NCBI GenBank assembly: GCA_002408085.1
Contig: DHQL01000027.1
Location: forward strand, 144,996 to 208,995
DNA length: 64,000 nucleotides
Direction of reading: 5' to 3'
From: Spirochaeta sp. UBA5339
GTDB lineage: Bacteria; Spirochaetota; Spirochaetia; DSM-2461
The translations under genes were made by a program, and so were the position numbers. Below are positions 15,704 to 24,074 of this stretch, in pieces. Under the pieces are notes generated by a model that was given only the letters and a program-made list of their open reading frames with translations, made no database searches and was not told the DNA's origin. Positions within the stretch are counted from its first letter, which is position 1, and every line of letters starts with the position of its first letter.

Positions 15704-15982
15704 ATGAGTAAATGTTATTTCTGCGGGGCCGGGAGCTCCGGGAAAATTTACAGGACGACTATCTGCTCTTCCTGCGGAAGAGAACTGAAGGTCTGTAAAA
15801 ACTGTCTCCATTACGATTCGTCATCCTATAATCAGTGCCGTGAACCCCAGGCCGAGAGGGTGGCCGATAAGGAGAGGGCCAATTTCTGCGACTATTTTGA
15901 ACCTTCCGGGGAGGGCGGTTCTTCCACCGGCTCTGACAAGGCAAAAGAGGCCCGCAGCAAGTTAGAGGACCTTTTTTCCTGA
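15704..15982 (+). CDS. Small Cys-rich zinc-ribbon-like protein
   Basis: 92 aa with three CxxC pairs, CYFC (4-7), CSSC (22-25) and CKNC (31-34), plus single Cys at about 46 and 62, so one or two zinc ribbons are likely. The core LKVCKNCLHYDSSSYNQCREPQAERVADKERANFCDYF resembles small uncharacterised proteins seen beside housekeeping genes; I cannot name a function. The C-terminus is polar (SGEGGSSTGSDKAKEARSKLEDLFS). The stop TGA shares a base with the murI start, so the two are coupled. Confidence 0.7.
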   Translation: MSKCYFCGAGSSGKIYRTTICSSCGRELKVCKNCLHYDSSSYNQCREPQAERVADKERANFCDYFEPSGEGGSSTGSDKAKEARSKLEDLFS

Positions 15983-16770
15983 TGTCTGTGCTTTTCTTTA
16001 TGGATTCAGGACTAGGAGGCATTCCCTATCTGGACCGGGTCCGCAAGAGCAGGCCAGCCGACACCTATATCTATCTTGCAGACCGTGTCGGATTTCCCTA
16101 TGGAGACAAGAGTTCTGAATTTCTGATTCACAGGCTGAACCATATCGCTGCAGGAATAATTGATCTTTATAATCCAGATCTTATGGTTCTTGCCTGCAAC
16201 ACCGCAAGTGTAACGGCCCTTGGTGAACTCAGGAAGAATTTCGACACCCCCTTTGTGGGGGTTGTGCCGGCTGTTAAACCGGCGGCTGAGCTTAAAAGCA
16301 GCGGTACCATCGGAGTTCTGGCTACCGACAGAACCGTGGCCGGAGAGTATCTGAAATCCCTGATCTCTGATTTTGCCGCTGGTCACAGCGTGGAGACTCT
16401 GGGTGCTCCGGATCTGGTGGACTTTGTGGAAAATACTCTCTACAGGGCAGATGATGATATGATTTTTAAGATTCTGAAGCCCTATGTGGATCATTTAGTC
16501 CGGAACGGCTGGACTACTGTTGTTCTGGGATGTACCCACTTTATATTGCTTAAACCCTGGCTGCAGAAATTTCTACCTCAGGGGGTTGGCATTGTGGACT
16601 CCACCGAGGGGGTGGGGAAACGGATACTCGATCTTTTAGGGGATAAAAACAGTGACCCGAATCCGGGGAAAGGAGTGTTTCATATTACCGGAACCGATTA
16701 TAATACCGAATCATACAGGCATACGGCTATGATGCTTGATCTTGAGTTTTCCAGACTGGAGGATCTATAG
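15982..16770 (+). CDS. murI: Glutamate racemase
   Basis: Converts L- to D-glutamate for peptidoglycan. The 262-aa protein shows FMDSGLGGIPYL (Asp8, Ser9), ACNTASVTAL with catalytic Cys72, and VLGCTHFILL with catalytic Cys184 and His186, all in normal positions. The start codon shares a base with the preceding stop (TGATG). The next gene, rsgA, begins directly after its stop, so the Cys-rich protein, murI and rsgA form one operon. Confidence 0.95.
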   Translation: MSVLFFMDSGLGGIPYLDRVRKSRPADTYIYLADRVGFPYGDKSSEFLIHRLNHIAAGIIDLYNPDLMVLACNTASVTALGELRKNFDTPFVGVVPAVKPAAELKSSGTIGVLATDRTVAGEYLKSLISDFAAGHSVETLGAPDLVDFVENTLYRADDDMIFKILKPYVDHLVRNGWTTVVLGCTHFILLKPWLQKFLPQGVGIVDSTEGVGKRILDLLGDKNSDPNPGKGVFHITGTDYNTESYRHTAMMLDLEFSRLEDL

Positions 16771-17697
16771 ATGAAGGGACTGGTTCTCTGGGGGATCAAT
16801 AATATTTTCTATGTAAAGGGTCTGGAAGACGGTCTGCAGCGAGAGTGCCGGATCAAGGGAAAGAAGATGGATTTTGAGACCCGCTTCTACAATCCTCTTT
16901 CTGCCGGTGACTTTGTGGAGTTTGAGGATATCCGGGGAGAGGAGGGGAAGGCCCTTCTTTTAAGCCGTTATGACAGGCGCAACTACTTTGCCAGATGGAA
17001 CAAGAAGGGCCGGGCCCTGCAGACTCTGGCGGTCAATATGGAAACCCTCTACTGCATCGTCTCTCCCGAGACTCCTCCCTTCCGTCCGCGCTTTATTGAC
17101 CGGGCCCTGATTCTTGCGGAACAGGGGAACCTTGATGTGGCCATTATTATGAACAAGTGCGATCAGGAGATTCCCGACTGGGTGAATGAGCGTCTGGATG
17201 ATTTTAAATCCATGGGCATGAAGGTCTACTACACCTCCTGTGAAAACGGACAGGGAATTGAAGAGCTCAAATCGGTGATACACGGAAGGACTGTCGGTTT
17301 TGCAGGACAGTCGGGGGTGGGAAAGTCCACCATTCTGAATCTTCTGATTCCCGAAGCCGGACAGAGGACCGCTGAGGTCTCAGAAAAGATGTCCCGGGGA
17401 CGGCATACGACAAACTTTGCAATTATGATTCCACACTCCGACGGGGCGGGGTATATCATCGACACTCCCGGAATCAGAGACCTTCTGCTCTGGGGAATTG
17501 AGAGCGCCGATCTCTCCCACTGGTTTACCGATTTTTACCGGGCTGAGGGTGAGTGCTCCTTTAACGGCTGCCGTCATCTTCAGGAACCGGGCTGTACCGT
17601 TAAGACTGCGGTCAGTAAAGGTCTGATTAATGAAGACCGCTATGAAAGCTATGTCCGGATGATGGACGAGCTTATGGAAAATGAGCAGAAATATTAA
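16771..17697 (+). CDS. rsgA: Ribosome small subunit-dependent GTPase A
   Basis: Circularly permuted GTPase for late 30S ribosome maturation. An N-terminal OB domain (about 1-75) is followed by G-motifs in the permuted order: G4 MNKCD, then G1 GQSGVGKST, then G3 DTPGIRD. The C-terminal zinc knuckle is CSFNGCRHLQEPGC (Cys/His ligands). The length of 308 aa is normal. RBS GGAGG lies within the end of murI. The 120-base stretch after it contains the ATGAAC half-sites and the promoter of the V-ATPase region. Confidence 0.95.
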   Translation: MKGLVLWGINNIFYVKGLEDGLQRECRIKGKKMDFETRFYNPLSAGDFVEFEDIRGEEGKALLLSRYDRRNYFARWNKKGRALQTLAVNMETLYCIVSPETPPFRPRFIDRALILAEQGNLDVAIIMNKCDQEIPDWVNERLDDFKSMGMKVYYTSCENGQGIEELKSVIHGRTVGFAGQSGVGKSTILNLLIPEAGQRTAEVSEKMSRGRHTTNFAIMIPHSDGAGYIIDTPGIRDLLLWGIESADLSHWFTDFYRAEGECSFNGCRHLQEPGCTVKTAVSKGLINEDRYESYVRMMDELMENEQKY

Positions 17698-17735
17698 GAA
17701 TTATCGCTCCTGGAAGAATTTGCAGAATATTCATT

Positions 17736-17766
17736 CATGAACGAAAAATATGAACAGAAGGTTCAT
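17736..17766. repeat. Three ATGAAC half-sites upstream of the V-ATPase-region promoter
   Basis: ATGAAC at 17737-17742, ATGAAC at 17750-17755 and the inverted GTTCAT at 17761-17766. The last two form a perfect inverted repeat with a 5-base spacer. The array ends 11 bases before the -35 box, a position that suits an activator or a co-repressor; it could also form an RNA hairpin at the end of rsgA. Confidence 0.45.
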
Positions 17767-17777
17767 GGTCCAGAGAG

Positions 17778-17806
17778 TTGATTTATACGAGAAAATTTTA
17801 TAGAAT
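17778..17806 (+). promoter_or_regulatory. Promoter for the lipoprotein and V-ATPase operon
   Basis: TTGATT (17778-17783), 17-base spacer, TAGAAT (17801-17806), 11 bases before ATG 17818. A start seven bases after the -10 would leave only about five leader bases and cut off the GAGG element. No comparable promoter is seen before the E subunit, so this may drive the whole operon. Confidence 0.55.
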
Positions 17807-17817
17807 GAGGTTCAATT

Positions 17818-18420
17818 ATGAAATCTGGTCTGTTACGGCTTTGTATATTACTGATATTTACAGTTGCTTTTTCATCCTGTCTCAGTCTCAACAGTTCTGT
17901 TAATCATCAGCGTTCGGGAGCCGGATCTTTAAACCTTGATTACCGCCTGAACAAGAAGGCTGTGGGTATACAGAAGGACTCTGTGACAGGCAGCAATCTG
18001 ATTCCTCTTCCACTGAACGAAACTGACTTTCAGCAGATCAGTTCGGCTGTTCCCGGGATAACCCTTCGTTCCTTTTCCGAAACCGAAGACAGTGACTATG
18101 TCTATATCACCGCTGCTCTCGATTATCAGAGCCTTGACGATCTGGCCCGTCTTCTGGGAATTTCCATCGATTATGAATATGAGGGTACCCGGGGGACCAT
18201 GACTCTGCGGATTTATGAGTCCGACAGTCCTGTGGACTCCAATACCATGGCAGTTCTGGATTCTGTCTTTGCCGATGACTCTCTCGAATTCGAATTTACC
18301 CTCCCTGCCGCCGTGGATTCCAGCAATTACGGAACCATCAACGGCAGGACTGTCTCATATAAGGTAAATCTGCCCGATATCTACAGGCAGGATGACTTTA
18401 TATGGACCATGGAATGGTAG
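17818..18420 (+). CDS. Hypothetical lipoprotein at the head of the V-ATPase region
   Basis: 200 aa with signal peptide MKSGLLRLCILLIFTVAFSSC and lipobox Cys at about 21. The mature protein is of mixed alpha/beta type with LPLNETDFQQISSAVPGITLRSFSETEDSDYVYITAALDY and a C-terminal beta-rich part (DDSLEFEFTLPAAVDSSNYGTINGRTVSYKVNLPDIY). This layout resembles LppM-type lipoproteins, but I treat the family as unassigned. It heads a string of same-strand genes leading into the V-ATPase genes. The next ATG follows the stop after one base. Confidence 0.65.
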   Translation: MKSGLLRLCILLIFTVAFSSCLSLNSSVNHQRSGAGSLNLDYRLNKKAVGIQKDSVTGSNLIPLPLNETDFQQISSAVPGITLRSFSETEDSDYVYITAALDYQSLDDLARLLGISIDYEYEGTRGTMTLRIYESDSPVDSNTMAVLDSVFADDSLEFEFTLPAAVDSSNYGTINGRTVSYKVNLPDIYRQDDFIWTMEW

Positions 18421-18421
18421 A

Positions 18422-18820
18422 ATGTATCATCCGAAAACCGTTGCATGGGATAAAAAACTGAAGGCCATCTGTGACCGTATCGATCACTGGCTTGAGGATA
18501 ACTACGGCGGCGTCTATCCCCTTAGACCCAACCGTCCGGTAAAAGGGGCAACTTCCAATCCCGAAATGGATGGTCTTTTTAATATTCAGGCCGTATTTAC
18601 TCCCGGCTACGGCAGTGAGAAGGGACGAGGATATCTTGTGGAGATAGAGATGTCCACTCTGGATGATGTAGACCCCAGACTGCGGAAAGAGATCGAAGAT
18701 CTGGTCCTTATCAAGTTTAAAAATGAACTAAAAGCAGAATTTCCTGAAAGATTACTGGAAATTGGCTTCGACGGGCATATGATTAAAATATGGGGCGACC
18801 TGAGTTTAGGGGCCGTCTGA
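18422..18820 (+). CDS. Conserved hypothetical cytoplasmic protein
   Basis: 132 aa from ATG 18422; an upstream in-frame ATG at 18392 lies inside the lipoprotein gene. There is no signal peptide or membrane segment. The sequence has WLEDNYGGVYPLRPNRPVKGATSNPEMDGLFNIQAVFTPGYGSEKGRGYLVEIEMSTLDDVDP and ends HMIKIWGDLSLGAV. I recognise no domain. Tight spacing to the lipoprotein and orientation with the V-ATPase genes suggest co-expression only. Confidence 0.65.
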   Translation: MYHPKTVAWDKKLKAICDRIDHWLEDNYGGVYPLRPNRPVKGATSNPEMDGLFNIQAVFTPGYGSEKGRGYLVEIEMSTLDDVDPRLRKEIEDLVLIKFKNELKAEFPERLLEIGFDGHMIKIWGDLSLGAV

Positions 18821-18868
18821 CAGCATAAAATTGAGGTTTGAGCTGCACTTTTAAGAAGGAGGATAGTT

Positions 18869-19219
18869 GTGTCTGACAGGAAAGAACTGTTTCTGAAGGT
18901 CTTCAAGATGGAACTGGAAGAGATCCGGACTGATATCGCTCTGCTCTCAAAACTGTATCTGGAACGCTATGAATCCCGTGAGATTACTCAGTATGTACAG
19001 CGGGAAAACCGGGCACTCCTGGAGCATGAGATCCACTGTCTGGAGAAGCTTGTTCCTGAATTAGATAATTTTGCATCGAATGAGTATCCGGATATGGATT
19101 CGTTTGTTAATGGTTTAAAAGTCTTTCTGAAAGCATATGTTGAAGAGCATCAGTATCCAAAGGCTGTGTATCTTCTGGCAGAACGTAAATTGCAGAAAGT
19201 GGAAAAATATATCTACTAA
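18869..19219 (+). CDS. Hypothetical helical protein preceding V-ATPase subunit E
   Basis: 116 aa from a GTG start preceded by AAGGAGGA at good spacing. It is almost entirely charged alpha-helix (ELEEIRTDIALLSKLYLERYESREITQYVQRENRALLEHEIHCLEKLVPELD) with YVEEHQYPKAVYLLAERKLQKVEKYI at the end. No domain recognised. It lies 15 bases before subunit E. A peripheral-stalk-like or assembly role is conceivable because stalk subunits are also small helical proteins, but nothing proves it. Confidence 0.6.
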   Translation: MSDRKELFLKVFKMELEEIRTDIALLSKLYLERYESREITQYVQRENRALLEHEIHCLEKLVPELDNFASNEYPDMDSFVNGLKVFLKAYVEEHQYPKAVYLLAERKLQKVEKYIY

Positions 19220-19234
19220 AGAGGTTTAAATCGC

Positions 19235-19834
19235 ATGGATGTTCAGGTAAAAGAACTTATTGAAAAGATCAAGAATGACGGCGTGAAAAATGCAGAAGAG
19301 AACTCTTCCCGCATTATCAGCGATGCTGAAAAGAAGGCTGCCTCCCTTATCGAAGCTGCTGAAAAAGAAGCTGCAGAGATAAAGAGCCAGGCTCAGAACG
19401 AAGCCTCCCGCATGGAACAGGCCGGTAAGGAAGCTCTCAAGCAGGCCGGTCGTGACCTTCTGCTGGGTGTGAAAAAAGATGTTGAAGAGCTCTTCGACAG
19501 AATTCTTCAGGCAGGCACAGCTGATGTCCTGAAAGGGGACAGCCTGAAAGAGTGCATCGTTTCTGTACTGAAGTCCTGGAAGGACGACGAGGCCGGAGAC
19601 CTGACACTTCTTGTGGCACCCGAAACACTCAAGTCAATGGAAGCTGAGCTCAAGGCCGAGCTGAAAGGCAAAGTTGACAAGGGAATGGAGATCAAACCCT
19701 TTTCCGATCTGGATGCCGGATTCAGAATATCCGTTAAAGACGGCCGTGCCTTTTATGATTTCTCCGACAAGGAACTGATGGAACTGTTGTCCAAGTATCT
19801 GAACCCCGGACTCATGAGTATCCTCGATAAATAA
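19235..19834 (+). CDS. atpE: V-type ATPase subunit E (peripheral stalk)
   Basis: Peripheral-stalk subunit of the archaeal/V-type ATPase, 199 aa. The N-terminal half is a long Ala/Glu/Lys coiled coil (NAEENSSRIISDAEKKAASLIEAAEKEAAEIKSQAQ); the C-terminal half is a globular alpha/beta domain (LTLLVAPETLKSMEAELK, DLDAGFRISVKDGRAFYDFSD) that binds the A3B3 head. Subunit G/H, the usual coiled-coil partner, is not seen. Symbol follows the spirochaete/chlamydial convention; in archaeal nomenclature it is NtpE. It begins the core operon, 15 bases after the GTG-start gene. Confidence 0.92.
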   Translation: MDVQVKELIEKIKNDGVKNAEENSSRIISDAEKKAASLIEAAEKEAAEIKSQAQNEASRMEQAGKEALKQAGRDLLLGVKKDVEELFDRILQAGTADVLKGDSLKECIVSVLKSWKDDEAGDLTLLVAPETLKSMEAELKAELKGKVDKGMEIKPFSDLDAGFRISVKDGRAFYDFSDKELMELLSKYLNPGLMSILDK

Positions 19835-19845
19835 AGGAGTCCGTT

Positions 19846-20406
19846 TTGGGTCAGTTTTACTATACAGTCGCTTCACTTCCCATGCTCAACTACGAAGAGC
19901 CTGTGGACCTGAAGCACAGCGATTATCTTGATGACTGCCGAAAATGGCTGGGTCCCAAAGAGTGGGAGATCCTGGAGTCATCACTGATTAATCCTGAAAC
20001 AGAGAAGGAATTCCCCGGTATAGCCGAAGCGTACCGGAAATGGGAGATCAGTCTCAGAAATGAACTGGTGGCCCTTAGAGCCGGAGCCCTGGGGCTTGAA
20101 GCGGCGGATTACACGGTAGAGGGAGAACGATTCGCGGACACCGCAGCCCTTGCCGCCGCCGCGTTCAAGCAGGAGTCTCCCCTGGCCGCCGAAGACACCC
20201 TGAACAAGGGCCGTTGGGAATATATCGAAAACCTGAAGGTCGGTCATTTTTTTGACCTCGAATTTCTTGTGCTTTACTCACTGCAGCTGCAGATCCTTGA
20301 ACGGAAGCGCTGCTTTGACGAAGAGACAGGATTCGCCCGGTATCAGGAAATCTATAAAAATATCCTCTCCGGAATGGATGATGTTGCAGTTGGAGAAGAA
20401 GCATGA
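19846..20406 (+). CDS. DUF2764 V-ATPase-associated protein in the place of subunit C
   Basis: 186 aa from a TTG start with AAAGGAGT seven bases upstream. The opening GQFYYTVASLPMLNYEEP is the DUF2764 signature. This family occurs between subunits E and A in spirochaetes and Chlamydiae, exactly where archaeal operons carry C (and F). It is soluble and mostly helical, with KWLGPKEWEILES and KVGHFFDLEFLVLYSLQLQILERKRCFDEETG. A role as a divergent C-like (d-type) socket protein is an inference from position and helical make-up. It overlaps subunit A by 4 bases. Confidence 0.85.
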   Translation: MGQFYYTVASLPMLNYEEPVDLKHSDYLDDCRKWLGPKEWEILESSLINPETEKEFPGIAEAYRKWEISLRNELVALRAGALGLEAADYTVEGERFADTAALAAAAFKQESPLAAEDTLNKGRWEYIENLKVGHFFDLEFLVLYSLQLQILERKRCFDEETGFARYQEIYKNILSGMDDVAVGEEA

Positions 20407-22166
20407 AAAGCAGTGGTAAAGTAGTTGGTGTAAATGGAAATATGGTCACCGTAGAGGTGACCGGCGCCGTTCAGTTGAACGAAGTAGGTTATGTAGTAAC
20501 CGAAGGAAAGCGTCTGAAGTCCGAGATTATCCGTGTAAACGGCGACCGTGTTCAGATGCAGGTATTTGAAATAACCAAGGGAATCGGTATCGGAGACCCC
20601 GTTGAGTTTACCGAAGACCTTCTGGCCGTAGAGCTGGGACCCGGACTTCTGGGACAGGTTTACGACGGTCTGCAGAACCCTCTCCCCGACCTTGCCAAAG
20701 AGGCGGGACACTTTCTGGAGAGAGGATTCTACCTTGATCCCCTGAGCAAAGATAAGGAGTGGGAGTTCACACCTTCAGTCAAGGAAGGAGACTCCGTTGT
20801 AAAGGCCGATGTAATCGGTTCTGTTCCCGAGGGACCCTTTACCCACCAGATTCTGGTTCCCTTCTCCCTTCTTGATACATATACAGTAAAAAGCGTTAAA
20901 CCCGCCGGAAAGTATAAGCTGACCGATACAATGGCAGAAATCGAGGACTCAAAAGGAAATGTCTTCCCCGTTAAGATGAGCTTCCAGTGGCCCGTAAAAA
21001 AGGCAGTTACCTGTTACGCCGAGCGTCTTAAACCTGTAGAGCCCATGGTAACCCAGGTTCGTCTGATCGACACCTTTCTTCCCGTTGCCAAGGGCGGTAC
21101 CTACTGTATTCCCGGTCCCTTCGGTGCCGGAAAAACCGTACTTCAGCAGATCACTTCAAAGTTTGCCGACGTTGACATCGTAATTGTCGCGGCCTGCGGT
21201 GAGCGTGCCGGTGAGGTTGTAGAGACCCTGAAGGAGTTCCCCGAACTTCTCGACCCCAAGACAGGACGTTCTCTGATGGAGCGTACCATCATTATCTGTA
21301 ACACCTCTTCCATGCCCGTAGCCTCCCGTGAAGCCTCCGTATATACGGCGGTAACTCTGGCCGAGTACTACCGTCAGATGGGACTGGACGTTCTGTTGCT
21401 GGCGGACTCCACATCCAGATGGGCACAGGCCATGAGAGAGATGTCCGGACGTCTTGAGGAGATTCCCGGTGAAGAAGCTTTTCCCGCATACCTGGAGTCC
21501 ACAATCGCCGGATTCTACGAAAGAGCCGGTCTGGTTAAGCTCAGAGACGGCAGACAGGGATCGGTAACCATCGGAGGTACCGTATCTCCCGCGGGGGGTA
21601 ACTTTGAAGAGCCCGTAACCCAGGCGACCCTGAAGGTCGTAGGGGCCTTCCACGGACTCTCCAGAGAGCGTTCGGATGCCCGTAAGTACCCTGCCATCCA
21701 CCCCATCGACTCCTGGAGCAAGTATAAGGGGATTATCGATGTCGACAAGACCGAATACGCCTACAACATCCTGTTCCGGGCCAACGAGATCGAGTCAATG
21801 ATGAAGGTTGTCGGTGAGGAAGGAACCTCCCTGAATGACTTTATCCAGTTTCAGAAGGGTGAACTTCTTGACGCCGCCTACTTCCAGCAGAACTCCTTCG
21901 ACCCTGTCGATGCTGCCGTATCTCCCGAGCGTCAGAAATATGTGTTCAATCTGATGATGGAAGTTCTCACCGCCGAGCTTGACCTGAGCTCCAAGGAAGA
22001 GGCCCGTGGATGGTTCAACAACCTGAGACAGCTGATTCTGGACTACAACGGTTCCGAGTGGGAGAGCGATGGATTTAAAGACTATGAAGCTCAGATCAAG
22101 AGCTTTATTGCGGACAAGAAGATCCGTGTAGATGAAAAAGCCGCCGCACTTATGGCCAAGAACTGA
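20403..22166 (+). CDS. atpA: V-type ATPase catalytic subunit A
   Basis: Catalytic head subunit that hydrolyses or makes ATP, 587 aa. Walker A GPFGAGKT is at about 237-244; GERAGEVVETLKEFPEL, LLADSTSRWAQAMREMSGRLEEIPGEEAFPAYL and the non-homologous insertion region (about 110-190) identify the A rather than the F-type beta subunit. PAGGNFEEPVT is also typical. The ATG overlaps DUF2764 (ATGA). RBS GGAGAAG is inside that gene. Confidence 0.98.
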   Translation: MKSSGKVVGVNGNMVTVEVTGAVQLNEVGYVVTEGKRLKSEIIRVNGDRVQMQVFEITKGIGIGDPVEFTEDLLAVELGPGLLGQVYDGLQNPLPDLAKEAGHFLERGFYLDPLSKDKEWEFTPSVKEGDSVVKADVIGSVPEGPFTHQILVPFSLLDTYTVKSVKPAGKYKLTDTMAEIEDSKGNVFPVKMSFQWPVKKAVTCYAERLKPVEPMVTQVRLIDTFLPVAKGGTYCIPGPFGAGKTVLQQITSKFADVDIVIVAACGERAGEVVETLKEFPELLDPKTGRSLMERTIIICNTSSMPVASREASVYTAVTLAEYYRQMGLDVLLLADSTSRWAQAMREMSGRLEEIPGEEAFPAYLESTIAGFYERAGLVKLRDGRQGSVTIGGTVSPAGGNFEEPVTQATLKVVGAFHGLSRERSDARKYPAIHPIDSWSKYKGIIDVDKTEYAYNILFRANEIESMMKVVGEEGTSLNDFIQFQKGELLDAAYFQQNSFDPVDAAVSPERQKYVFNLMMEVLTAELDLSSKEEARGWFNNLRQLILDYNGSEWESDGFKDYEAQIKSFIADKKIRVDEKAAALMAKN

Positions 22167-22174
22167 GGGATAAG

Positions 22175-23470
22175 ATGAGAAAAGTTTACAGCAAAATCGA
22201 TTCAATCGTCGGAAACGTAATTACCGTTAAAGCCGACGGAGCAAAGTACGGAGACCTGGCTGAAATATCCACTTCCTTCGGGGACTCTCTGGCAGAGGTT
22301 ATCAAACTGGATGACGACAATGTGTCTCTCCAGGTATTTGCCGGGGGCCGCGGTATTTCAACAGGTGACGAAGTCCGCTTTCTGGGACACCCCATGATGG
22401 TTTCCTTCTCGGACAACCTGATGGGACGGATCTTCAACGGTTCCGGTGAACCCAGAGACAACGGACCCACCCTGAATGAGAACCTGATCACCATCGGTGG
22501 TCCCTCATTCAACCCCGCAAACAGAATTATTCCCAAGAACATGATCAGAACCGGTATCCCCATGATCGACCTGTTCAACACTCTTGTGGAATCCCAGAAG
22601 CTTCCGATCTTCTCCGCTTCAGGAGAGCCCTACAACGAACTGCTGGCGCGGATCGCGATGCAGGCGGAAGTAGATATGATTATCCTCGGGGGAATGGGTC
22701 TGAAGTACGACGACTACCTCTTCTTCCGTGACACACTGGAAGAGGGCGGCGCCCTGAGCCGTACAACCATGTTTATCCACACCGCTGCAGACCCCGTGGT
22801 AGAGTGTCTTATGGTTCCCGATATCTCCCTGGCTGTGGCTGAGAAGTTCGCCCTCCAGGGTAAGAAGGTTCTTGTTCTTCTGACAGACATGACCAACTTT
22901 GCCGACGCCATGAAAGAGATCGCCATTACTCAGGAACAGGTACCCTCAAACAGAGGTTACCCGGGAGATCTCTACTCTCAGCTGGCTTCCCGCTACGAGA
23001 AGGCCGTTGATATCGCCGGTTCCGGTTCCATCACCATCCTTGGTGTTACAACAATGCCCGGTGACGATGTAACCCACCCGGTTCCCGACAACACCGGATA
23101 TATCACTGAGGGGCAGTACTACCTGAAGAACGGAAGAATCGAGCCCTTCGGTTCACTCTCCCGTCTGAAACAGCAGGTTAACGACCGGACCCGTGACGAC
23201 CACAGAGCCCTGATGGACGGTATGATCAAACTCTACGCCGCCTACAAGGACTCTCTGGAGAAACAGTCCATGGGATTCAATATGTCCGACTGGGATACAA
23301 AGCTTCTGAAATACGGAGCCCGGTTCGAGGCGGAGATGATGGACCTTTCCGTAAACACACCTCTGGAAAAGGCCCTGGATAACGGATGGTCTATTCTGGC
23401 AGAGTGCTTCAACCGGGAGGAAACCGGTCTGAAGACATCTCTGATCGACCAGTTCTGGCCCAAGGGATGA
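22175..23470 (+). CDS. atpB: V-type ATPase non-catalytic subunit B
   Basis: Non-catalytic nucleotide-binding subunit of the V1 head, 431 aa. It lacks a Walker A lysine motif, having FSASGEPYNELLARIA instead. Signatures include GRIFNGSGEPRDNGP, NPANRIIPKNMIRTGIPMIDLFNTLVESQKLPIFSASG, VLVLLTDMTNFADAMKEIA and PSNRGYPGDLYSQLASRYEKA. It follows subunit A after 8 bases and precedes D by 3. Confidence 0.97.
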   Translation: MRKVYSKIDSIVGNVITVKADGAKYGDLAEISTSFGDSLAEVIKLDDDNVSLQVFAGGRGISTGDEVRFLGHPMMVSFSDNLMGRIFNGSGEPRDNGPTLNENLITIGGPSFNPANRIIPKNMIRTGIPMIDLFNTLVESQKLPIFSASGEPYNELLARIAMQAEVDMIILGGMGLKYDDYLFFRDTLEEGGALSRTTMFIHTAADPVVECLMVPDISLAVAEKFALQGKKVLVLLTDMTNFADAMKEIAITQEQVPSNRGYPGDLYSQLASRYEKAVDIAGSGSITILGVTTMPGDDVTHPVPDNTGYITEGQYYLKNGRIEPFGSLSRLKQQVNDRTRDDHRALMDGMIKLYAAYKDSLEKQSMGFNMSDWDTKLLKYGARFEAEMMDLSVNTPLEKALDNGWSILAECFNREETGLKTSLIDQFWPKG

Positions 23471-23473
23471 TGC

Positions 23474-24073
23474 ATGGCTAAGATTAAACTGACAAAGAAT
23501 GAGCAGAAGAAGCAGAAAGACGAGCTGAAGATGTACACCCGTTATCTGCCGACCCTTATTCTTAAGAAACAGCAGCTGCAGATTGAGATCCGTAATGTGG
23601 AGATCAGGGAAGCTGAGGTTCGTCAGAAACAGGAAGCTTTGAACGATGAGTTCCGCAAGTGGATCGGTGTCTTCGGTGAAGATGTCGGTCTCGACGGATC
23701 TCTGATCAGAGTGAAATATATTAAAACCGGTACCGGAAATATTGCGGGTGTGGAAATACCCGTATTTGAAGGCGCCGAGTTTGAACCTGTTTCCTACGAC
23801 CTTTTCCAGATGCCCCTGTGGGTGGACAAGGCAGTTGAGAAGGTAAAACAGATTATTCTTCTGGATCTTGAGTTTGAAGTGCTGGAAGAGCAGATCAAGC
23901 GTCTGGCCAGAGAGCTCAGAACCACGACCCAGAGGGTTAACCTTTTTGAGAAGGTTAAGATCCCCGAGGCCAAGGAGAATATCAAGAAGATAGGTGTTTA
24001 CCTGGGAGACCAGCAGACCGCTGCGGTTGTCCGGGGTAAAATGTCCAAGAAGAAAATGGTAAAGGCAGGCTGA
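23474..24073 (+). CDS. atpD: V-type ATPase subunit D (central stalk)
   Basis: Rotor axle of the V1 sector, 199 aa, made largely of two long antiparallel helices: KLTKNEQKKQKDELKMYTRYLPTLILKKQQLQIEI at the N-terminus and EEQIKRLARELRTTTQRVNLFEKVKIPEAKENIKKIGVYLGDQQ at the C-terminus. The TTQRVN.FE motif is the best family marker. Subunit F, which normally caps D, is not present in the operon. It is separated from I by one base. Confidence 0.95.
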   Translation: MAKIKLTKNEQKKQKDELKMYTRYLPTLILKKQQLQIEIRNVEIREAEVRQKQEALNDEFRKWIGVFGEDVGLDGSLIRVKYIKTGTGNIAGVEIPVFEGAEFEPVSYDLFQMPLWVDKAVEKVKQIILLDLEFEVLEEQIKRLARELRTTTQRVNLFEKVKIPEAKENIKKIGVYLGDQQTAAVVRGKMSKKKMVKAG

Positions 24074-24074
24074 T

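Noticed and set aside
17750..17766. SOS (LexA) box at GAAC-N5-GTTC
   Set aside because: The known Gram-positive SOS box has a 4-base spacer and defined flanks, and the downstream genes are not DNA repair genes.
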